Assembly: GCA_036320915.1 (NCBI GenBank)
Contig: JAXBDG010000003.1
Location: 1,426,001 to 1,490,000 of the forward strand
Direction of reading: 5' to 3'
From: Linnemannia elongata
Taxonomy: Eukaryota > Mortierellomycota > Mortierellomycetes > Mortierellales > Mortierellaceae
DNA: 64,000 nt
The translations under genes and the position numbers were made by a program. A model generated the notes under the pieces. The model saw nothing but the letters and a program-made list of their open reading frames with translations. It made no database searches and was not told the origin of the DNA. This document shows positions 56,676-64,000 of this stretch, piece by piece. The first letter of the stretch is position 1; every line of letters starts with the position of its first letter.

Positions 56676-57893
56676 TGTAGAAGAGAGTCGGGAATGAGCT
56701 GCGCGGTGGTGATGTCAGAATGTAAAGAAAGCATGGCTTGTCAAACGTCAAGAGGGAAAATGGTGGCGTCAATATCCATGTGAGAAATCATTCTCAGCAT
56801 GTTTCTCCATTTTGGTTATTGTGCCTCGGTAAATTTTACGAGTGATCTATCAAATTGGCCAACTTTTCAACCATCAGCTTCCTAGATCTTATCTTATCTT
56901 CGTCAGAACTGAACATGGACCAAAACAACCTCTTACTCTCCCTCTTGAAGAAAGTCATACTCCACTCTTCTAAAACACTCTAAAGCGTAGCTCTTCTTTC
57001 AAGCTTAGAACCTTGTTAACCCCACCTACGATCTCCGAGCAAAAGACTGTGGGAACAATGATTTCGTGCAAGACTGGAGAACGGTGAGAGCGAGGTATGG
57101 CGCTTGCGTTTATTTGTTCGCCATTAATCATCAGCCAAGAGTCGAACAAGAAATATGAACTCAAGGATCCAAATGACAAAGATGCTGGGGCTGGATGGTG
57201 TTAGTTCGGCGGAAGGTCATCATTTCGTCGTCCTTGGGATCGTTTCCTCATTTGTAGCTGATGCACGGCGCGAATTTCAGGTAATAGAAGAAGGAAGACG
57301 ATGTTAAAGATACTTTGAATGTGTTAAGGACGATTACATGGATCAAGAAGTAGAGAAATACAGCATCTTGGCATCTTGGCGATTGGGTTCCAGGCGGCGG
57401 ATGTGGAGTTGGAGCTTATGGAGCTGACACTCTTACAAATGGATGGCTCCAGCTCGAAATAAAAAAAAACTACAAGAAATCGTGTGCCGTTGCGGAGTAT
57501 GAACACGACATGATATCAGGATGCATTGAGAGCCAGGGTGAGGAAGAGAAGGAAGAGGCGTATAAGTTGGCTGGATGACATAACTAATTGACCGACTTCG
57601 TTTTAGACACGCCGTCTTTTTTCTTTTCTCTCATATGGGTGCAAGGTCCTCCTCCGCAGTTTGGTGCTGGGAATATACTGGTCAAAAGCCTGCCAACAAG
57701 AAACGAGCGAAGACCTCCAGGAAAATTAAGAAAAGTAGGATTGTAGAACAGGAGGGATAGAACCTTAATTAGCCTAAAATACGACGTCAAAATAAAACGT
57801 ATAAAAGAACTCTCGTCGCCTTTCCTTCCTGCTCATTGTAACACACCTTCCCATCTCTTCCTCCCTCTCCTTCTTTCCCTCACCCTTTCAACA
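56676..57893. other. Divergent spacer between MGS1 and beta-lactamase-like gene C
   Basis: About 1.2 kb with no confident gene. The stretch 56920-57540 has near-balanced composition and several short open segments on both strands (for example a plus-strand start at 57174 and a minus-strand frame at 56970-57179), but I could not join them into a credible model or name a family. It may hold a small unannotated gene or a relic. Confidence 0.4.
57800..57807 (+). promoter_or_regulatory. Candidate TATA box of beta-lactamase-like gene C
   Basis: TATAAAAG about 94 bases upstream of the ATG at 57894, followed by a CT-rich leader. Confidence 0.45.
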
Positions 57894-59832
57894 ATGACCG
57901 CCACCAAACTCACCACTGACAACTGCAAGTCTGCCAAGGATTTTCTCGCCAACCTCCCTGAAGTTCTCGAAAAGGCCAGGGTCGAGGGCGGTATCAAAGG
58001 AATGAGCGTCGCCATCATGCACAAGGGCGAACTCGTCTTTGCCGAAGGATTCGGAAAGCGCAACCAAACTGACCCCTTCACCAAGGAGGTAATGTTGAAA
58101 AAAGCAACGATTATGTTCTTGCCCGTCGTTGATATCTCTTGTTGTCTTCATGTACTGAGTTCAATTTTCTCACGAGTTCTTTCCTTTCTTCTTGGCATTC
58201 TGAAAATGTGGCGGTGTAGACTGTCTCTCACCTTGCTTCTGTGACAAAGGCGTTTACTGCGACCGCCATTGGTGAACTGGTTGCTGAAGGAAAGATGGAT
58301 TGGGATAAGACCCCTGTCTCTCAGTACCTCCCCGAGTTCCAGCTCAAGGATCCTGTCTTGACCTCCCAGCTGACCTTGGCTGATATGCTCGCCCATCGCA
58401 CAGTAAGTCAACTACAAAACAACCTTTGCGGCTCACCTGCTTCTTCGAAAAAAAAAAAAAAAGATTTGGGAACATCTCAGTGCTGACCACTCTGGCTTTT
58501 TGTTTTCGCACGCCCAAACAAACAAACATACAGCCCATGCCATCAATTGATATCGCATGGTTCAGGAACAAGGATTCAACCAGAGACCTCATCAAACAAC
58601 TCAGACACCTCAACCTGCCCACCACAAAGATGTCCCCCATCGTCAACTATAACAACATCATCTACGCCGTTGCAGGAGAAGCTGGTGCCGAGGTCGCGGG
58701 GATGACATATGCCGAGCTGATCAAGGCCAAGCTGTTCGAACCTTTGGGACTCAAGGATTCGGGACTCTCGTTGCCAGAGATGGAGAAGTTGCCCAATTTT
58801 GCACGACCCTATGATGCCGCTACGTTTGATGATGCCAAGAAGGGGGTATATGAGGAGGGCTACATGGATGACATTCATATGGCTGATGCGGCTGCTGGAG
58901 ACATCTACATGAACATCCTAGATTTGGTTAAGTGGGGCCAAGTTATCTTGAAGGAGGGTGAGCTTGATGGCAAGCAGGTCTTGAACAAGGAGAGCGTGCA
59001 GGAGACCCTGAGGCCCCACAACATTAACAGGTCGAAGGCACGCATGCCTGACTTCGCTCCCACCACAGGATATGGCTTAGGTTGGTTTCTGGACTCTTAC
59101 AAAGGTCACACCATTGTCCACCATTGTAAGTATATATGTTAATTTTTCCTTTTTCGTCTTTTCAGGATTATGTCAAAGGAGATATGCATCTTAAGAAGAG
59201 AACGTAACCTAACAATCTCCCTCTGCTTCTCACTAGCTGGCTCGAACCCTGGGTACAGATCCAACCTAGCTTTCTTCCCCGACGACGACCTCGTGATCGC
59301 CCACTTGGCCAACCTTCAAGTCACAGATCTCCCCTCCAGTCTCCCATTTTACATCGCCGACAACCTCCTCAACCTTCCCAAGACAGAGGACTGGATCCAC
59401 GAATACACCCTCAAAAAGACCCAAGAGACCTACGACATCTACGCCATGATGGCGAAGAACGACATCCCCGACCGCATCGAGGACAAACCTTACACCCGCG
59501 ACTTGATCGATTACACTGGAGAATACACCAACCCCATCTATGGCAAGTTTACAATCACCCTTCAGGAGGATGGTAGTGGGTTGTATATGAAGATGAGAAC
59601 CATCGAAAGCAAGCTGGAGCATTATCATTATGACTCGTTCAAGGGCTTTGCGCATGACTTTGTGCTGAAGGGGAACTTGCTGTTTACTTTCAAGACGGGT
59701 AGCAAGGGTGCTGTGGAAGCCATTGAGATTGTTCTTTCGTTGGGCGATGACCCTGAACTATTCAAGAAGGTAGAGACTGCCAAAGCGGAGGAGGCTGCGC
59801 CCAAGGTTGAAGATGCGCCCAAGGAGGAATAG
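57894..59832 (+). CDS. Serine beta-lactamase-like hydrolase, copy C (no signal peptide)
   Basis: Four exons (57894-58088, 58220-58402, 58534-59125, 59237-59832) give about 521 residues. The three intron positions and phases match copies A and B at 36-42 kb, so all three share ancestry. Motifs: S72-V-T-K75, Y165-N-N167 and a third motif reading VHHSGSNPGYRS, where copies A and B have MHHGGANPGYRS. Unlike A and B, the protein starts MTATKLTT and goes straight into the domain with no hydrophobic leader, so a cytosolic or peroxisome-free intracellular location is inferred. It also carries a Lys/Ala/Glu-rich C-terminal tail of about 20 residues (AKAEEAAPKVEDAPKEE). It lies on the opposite strand, about 16 kb from copy B, with unrelated genes between. 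Substrate unknown. Confidence 0.85.
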
Positions 59833-60175
59833 AGATCGTTTGTAGTTGTATTTGTTAGTTATACCCTCGGTCCGTAACGTTACTAAAGAACATCGAAAAA
59901 AGGAAAGACTGTCCGTCCAAACAAATTGCGAGAATGAAAAGCCGCGGCAACAATTACTCCCGTTGCGTCTCCGAAAAAAATCCTTCCTATTGCATTCCAT
60001 CTCATTGCTTACCTCGCCTCCATGTCAAACCACAAGGCGTTGTCAAGAGAAACACAGATACCTCGAGCGACTTCTTATTTACGTTGGTCACGAATTCGAA
60101 AAAGGGTTCTGTAATTTAATGAATGCTAAGAAATGAAAATTAAAAATGAAAGTGTTGTACATGGGAATCGGTGTT
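59833..60175. other. Convergent spacer between beta-lactamase-like gene C and EFG1
   Basis: The 3' ends of both neighbours face this stretch. No gene is seen. Confidence 0.5.
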
Positions 60176-61966
60176 TTACTTCCTGAAATTGTTCAAGTTA
60201 CGACCGCCGCGCTTCTTGGGCACCTCAGGCAGCTCCTTCAACAACGTTTCGTCAATCTTGACAATCTTGCGCACTGGTTCAACAGGGGTGTCGTCCTCAG
60301 AATCGCTGTCGTCCTTGTCGTTAGCTGTGATCTTGACTGTCGTGATCTTAACCTCAGCCTCTTCCTTCTTGGCGGGTGCGGGTGTCTCCTTCTTGGCAAG
60401 GGCCTCCTTCTTGGCAGAGGCCTCCTTCTTGGCAGGAGCCTCCTTCTTAGGTGCGGGTTCCTTCTTGGCGGGTGCCTCCTTCTTGGGTGCGGCCTCCTTC
60501 TTGACAGGCTTCACCTCCTCAGCCTCAACCTCGGCTGTCTCAGCTGGTGCTGCGGTCTCTACCTCCTCTTTAGCGGGCTCAAGGGCGGCGAATGTCGACT
60601 TGGAGCGAATAGCCTTGCGAGCCCACTTGCCCAACTTCTGAGGCTCCCCATCTTCAGTCACTGCGGCGTCGGCGGTAGCTGCTGCTGCGGTCTCCTTGGC
60701 AGTGTCCTTCTTTGCTGGTGCCTCCTTCTTTGCTGGTGCTTCCTTCTTTGTTGGTGCTTCCTTCTTTGCTGGAGTTTCCTTCTTTGCTGGGGCGGGCTTC
60801 TCTGCAGGGGTAGTGGTGGTGGTATCGGCATCGGCATCAGCGGCGGCGGCGGCGGCAGCAGCAGCAGCAGCGGCGGCTTCCCTCCTCTTCTGCGCCTTCG
60901 ACTTCTTCTTGGGGGGCTCCTCCGCGGCGGCGGTGGTGGTAGTAACCTCAGCTTCATCAGCAGCAGCAACAGCATCCTTAGAAACGGTCTCAAAGAAAAT
61001 CTCCTCCTCCTCCTGAGCCTCCTGAGCCTTCTTCTTGGGCTTGGCAGCCTCACGCTCAGCAGTGGCCTTGGCACGACCGGACAAGGGGTTCTCCTTATCG
61101 GTAGCCGCCTGCTCTCTAGTCCTCTTCTTGCCCTTGTTGATCTTCTCCGTCGTCAACTTGATCGCCTCCTCGGTCGTCAACTTGTCCTTGCTGATGATCT
61201 TGGCCTTGACCTCCTCGCGGGCTTTCTTGACAAATTGTCCAATCGCTCCTGACTCGAGCCCTGTCCGGATCTGCTCACGGATCTCAGTCCTTGCCTTTTC
61301 AGCAACGGGGTCGTCGACGTTCTCGCTGGGGTAGAGGGAAATGTATTTCATGGTCTTGGGGAAATGTTGGATGTAGGCGAGGTCAAGCTTGAGCTGGTCC
61401 AGTTTTTCCTTCTCCTCTGCGTTCGATTCCCAGCTTGGGTGCTGTTTGATGAACACTTCAATCTTGCGCTGTGCCTTCTTCGTCTCTAAATGAAAATAAC
61501 AGGCATAAATTAGAAATCGTTAGCGCCAAAAATTCTTCAACTGTGCCACTCTCGTTGTTCATCTACAAAAAAAAAAAAAAAGCAAAACCAAAAAGAAAAA
61601 ACAAACATAAAACTTACCGACGAACTTGACCATACGGTACTTAACAGCCATCTTCTGCTCCGTCTGATCAACCTTCTTCTCGGCAATCTGGAGCTTCAAG
61701 GCCTCGATACGTCTCTCGAGTTCCAACTTGGTGTCGGCAGGCATCTTGGGGTTCTTGCTGAGCTGACGAAGGGTATCCCGGAGTTTCTTCTTCATCGCCG
61801 CAGTTCCCTCGACGACCTCGCCCGCGTCCAACTTGGCAGGCTTGGCTTGGTATGACTTCTTCTTCAGGACACTGCCTCCGTTGTTGCGGTTGTAGGGCTT
61901 CTTGCCGTGGTTCTTCCCACGCATCTCCTTCTCGGGGTTGACGACCTTCTTGTTGACTGCTGGCAT
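60176..61966 (-). CDS. EFG1: rRNA-processing protein Efg1 with long Lys/Ala-rich tail
   Basis: Nucleolar factor for 40S pre-rRNA maturation. Two exons (61618-61966, 60176-61485) give about 552 residues, more than twice the length of yeast Efg1 (about 230). The first about 200 residues are the Efg1 domain: a basic start (KNHGKKPYNRN), coiled-coil helices (LRDTLRQLSKNP, LELERRIEALK), then MVKFVETKKAQRKIE and the HFPKTMKYISLYPS segment. The remainder is low complexity: poly-Ala, and about twenty KKEAPA, KKEAS or KKETP units similar to histone H1 or TolA-like tails, ending in NFRK. The tail is visible in the genomic sequence without frame breaks. Its role is unknown; RNA or pre-ribosome binding is an inference. 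Confidence 0.85.
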
Positions 61967-62060
61967 TGTTGCTGTGTTGTGAGTGTCGGATGTTCCTTGA
62001 TGGGAGGGGAGGGAGCACAAAAGAGGGTGATGGCAGCGTAAGAAGTAAGAGGCGAGCACT

Positions 62061-62061
<1 letters not shown>

Positions 62062-62097
<36 letters not shown>
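62062..62097. repeat. A36 homopolymer upstream of EFG1
   Basis: Uninterrupted run of 36 A residues (T on the EFG1 sense strand), about 95 bases upstream of its start codon. Confidence 0.9.
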
Positions 62098-62100
<3 letters not shown>

Positions 62101-62178
62101 AGGGCATAGGCATTCGAGCAAGAAAAACAAAACAAGCCACGAAATCAGCAGTCCCTTTTTAAAAACGAAAAATTAATT

Positions 62179-64000
62179 TTAATAGTCCCCCTGAAGGCGG
62201 TAGAGAGCGCGATGGACATCAAACTGCAGTCGGCACTGTTGAGCTGTGCGGCCCTTGAACTCCTTTGCAATCTCCTTCCAATCAATCTTGCGTTTGCCCT
62301 TGTACCGCGGGGCCGGATCGACAAACCCCTGGTCATTGATTGCCGTGGTTCCTGACTCTGCCTTGGCTCTGGCTCGCTCCTCGTCGTCGTTCTTTCGACT
62401 CAATTGATCCATAACAAGCTCCATCAACCGATCCCGCTCTTGTCCCGACCAACGACTCGTATCAACAACTGGATCCATCTTTTCTCTCCACTCGTTCCTA
62501 CACTGATCAGGTGTCTTTCCGACCACAAACTCCGAGACAAGAGTCCACCTCTTCTTTCCGAACCGCGCTACTGCACTCTTGAGTCGCTCTCGATCCTGAT
62601 CTGTCCAGGGCTCGTCCAATTTGTGTACATGGTGCGTCTTGCTGTACTTCCAGTTCTTCCGACACTGGCTCGCTGTGCGACCTGGGACCTGCCCTGCAAT
62701 AAGCTCCCAGTCCGCATCCTCGCCAAAGATCTCAATGGCCGTCTCAAGCTGACTACGCTCCTTCTCCGAGAACCGTCCCGTCTTCTTGGCCTGCATACGC
62801 CAATAACGCTCGTGTATCATCTGAGTAGCTCGGTGTGGTAAATATGCATCCCGGATCTTGTGCCACTGAAGTCCATATTCTTCGACTCCTTTCTTCAGCA
62901 GCTCAACTTCATCGTCCGTCCAAAGCCTACGCTCAGTGTCCTTCTTGTCTTTATCATCACTCTCACGCTCAACCTCCACCTTACTCGGCTTGGACAAATG
63001 CTCCAATGAGTCTGGTCCAACTTCCAATGCGCCTTCCTTGTTGCCATATTTCGGCGCATCATCTGGCGTTGGGACGTGATTCTGGGACCAATACAGCCAT
63101 TTCGCTTCGCACTGCTCGGCCGTATACTGATAATCCAGCGCCTGGGCAACCGACGCCCATTTTACGACTCTGTTGGCCTGAAGGAAGGAGTTGACTGTTG
63201 CAACCAACATTCTCGATGCTTCCGCCGACCAAGACACCGTGCGCGGCTCCAGGTATGCTTTGGCAAGCTCGAGTGTCAGGTAACGAAAGAGCTCCGGGTC
63301 CTTGGGGAAATTGCGGGTTGTGCGGTCAAAATACAGTTGACAGTCGCGTCCGTGTCGGTACTCCAATCCCTCTGCAATTAAATCCCATGCATCCATCCTA
63401 GACTGGGTCGAAGGCTCGTGCGATGGCTTTAGTAACAACGGCCGCGGCTCTATGACTGACTGGGTCGAGCCGCTCTTATCTGACGATGAGGCTTCCTGGT
63501 CTAGTAGCGATCCTGCTTCTTGATACTCCATCCAGCGCCGCCAGAACTTTGTCTTCTCCGAGAAATCCCACTCACGCTCCAGCTGAGGCATGTCCAACTC
63601 TCTCCACCGGGCACGATAGTCGTTACTGGTCCGAATGACGTCACCAAAGGCTTCCTTGATCATGGTCCAAATCTTGGGCTGCAACTCTGGTGGCCCCAGT
63701 CGAATAACTGCTCGGAACAACCGCTCATCCTCCTCCGGCGTCCAGACTAGTTTGGCAACTGCCAGTTCGAGGTAGATCGAGCGAAGTCTCGATGCCGGAA
63801 ACTTGTTATTCAAGGCCCGCGAGATGGCTTCCCAATCGATAGTCTCCATGCTCGGATCCTGGACACTCGAGTTGTTGTCAGTAGCCGGCTGCTGATCGAG
63901 AGATAGTGGTGGCGGGCGCATCATCAAAGGGCCGAACGTTCCTACTTCTTCCCCCTCCTCTTCCTCTTCATCCGGATCATTCACTCCCAGAATCCTGAGA
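62179..64000 (-). CDS. Multi-Myb/SANT DNA-binding protein, partial at 5' end
   Basis: The frame is open from the window edge to the stop at 62179, giving at least 607 residues; the true start lies outside or close to the edge. After an acidic Asp/Glu segment and a Pro-rich stretch, six Myb/SANT-like helix-turn-helix units can be read, each with the spaced tryptophans: WTPEEDERLF, WSAEASRMLV, LWTDDEVELL (with W..IRDAYLPHR), a FSEKERSQLE unit (DADWELIAGQ), PWTDQDRERL (KKRWTLVSEF) and WSGQERDRLM (KIDWKEIAKE, GRTAQQCR). The repeated R-T-Q-C-R recognition-helix pattern is typical. The architecture resembles SNAPc190-like or other multi-Myb regulators, but I cannot choose. The protein ends in RLQGDY. 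A nuclear location is expected. Confidence 0.75.
   Translation of the reverse strand, partial: LRILGVNDPDEEEEEGEEVGTFGPLMMRPPPLSLDQQPATDNNSSVQDPSMETIDWEAISRALNNKFPASRLRSIYLELAVAKLVWTPEEDERLFRAVIRLGPPELQPKIWTMIKEAFGDVIRTSNDYRARWRELDMPQLEREWDFSEKTKFWRRWMEYQEAGSLLDQEASSSDKSGSTQSVIEPRPLLLKPSHEPSTQSRMDAWDLIAEGLEYRHGRDCQLYFDRTTRNFPKDPELFRYLTLELAKAYLEPRTVSWSAEASRMLVATVNSFLQANRVVKWASVAQALDYQYTAEQCEAKWLYWSQNHVPTPDDAPKYGNKEGALEVGPDSLEHLSKPSKVEVERESDDKDKKDTERRLWTDDEVELLKKGVEEYGLQWHKIRDAYLPHRATQMIHERYWRMQAKKTGRFSEKERSQLETAIEIFGEDADWELIAGQVPGRTASQCRKNWKYSKTHHVHKLDEPWTDQDRERLKSAVARFGKKRWTLVSEFVVGKTPDQCRNEWREKMDPVVDTSRWSGQERDRLMELVMDQLSRKNDDEERARAKAESGTTAINDQGFVDPAPRYKGKRKIDWKEIAKEFKGRTAQQCRLQFDVHRALYRLQGDY

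Noticed and set aside
60146..61252. 368-codon plus-strand Leu/Gly-rich frame
   Set aside because: Antisense of the Lys/Ala repeat tail of Efg1; the repeat makes the other strand open by chance.
1..64000. CRISPR arrays, rRNA, tRNA, autonomous transposons
   Set aside because: No regularly spaced direct repeats, no rRNA-like blocks, no cloverleaf that I could complete, and no transposase or reverse transcriptase motifs were seen.

Overview
The window reads as nuclear DNA of a filamentous fungus. Its genes are intron-rich, with mostly short GT-AG introns, pyrimidine-rich leaders, long A or T runs in introns and spacers, and about 1 gene per 3-4 kb. The gene set (TIM22, dynactin p150, Cdc7 kinase, allantoinase, Efg1, a WRNIP1/Mgs1 ATPase, a class III eIF4E, DUF3712 membrane proteins) points to an early-diverging lineage. 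My best guess is Mucoromycota, probably a Mortierella relative; this is inferred from gene style, not from a search. No viral, bacterial or organellar segment, CRISPR array, rRNA or convincing tRNA was seen.

Layout. 1-5 kb: an ALDH3-type aldehyde dehydrogenase (+) convergent with TIM22 (-). 5-9 kb: a type II membrane glycosyltransferase (-). 9-15 kb: a long low-complexity spacer, an F-box protein (+) and a single-pass membrane protein with a PPxY motif (+). 15-25.5 kb: two tandem DUF3712 single-pass membrane proteins (-), each with a first intron over 1 kb. 25.5-28.5 kb: gene-poor spacer. 28.5-36 kb: allantoinase (-) and dynactin p150 (-). 36-47 kb: a tandem duplication made of secreted serine beta-lactamase-like gene A, a decayed subtilase copy, beta-lactamase-like gene B and a full-length secreted subtilase, all on the minus strand. 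47-57 kb: Cdc7 kinase (-), class III eIF4E (+) and a UBZ-AAA WRNIP1/Mgs1 ATPase (-). 57-60 kb: a third beta-lactamase-like gene (+) with the same intron positions but no signal peptide. 60-64 kb: rRNA-processing Efg1 (-) and a multi-Myb/SANT protein (-) running off the window end.

Most genes are unrelated housekeeping neighbours. The accessory signal is the beta-lactamase-like/subtilase block at 36.5-47 kb. There a two-gene unit was duplicated, both beta-lactamase-like copies stayed open, and one subtilase copy collapsed through two large internal deletions. Other points of interest are two GC-AG introns confirmed by reading frame, a class III eIF4E with a substituted cap-binding position, a CAP-Gly motif variant in dynactin, Lys-rich low-complexity regions in the subtilase and Efg1, and a conserved tyrosine-bearing cytosolic tail in the DUF3712 pair. 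Gene models were built by hand from splice sites, and each assembled model keeps one open frame from start to stop.
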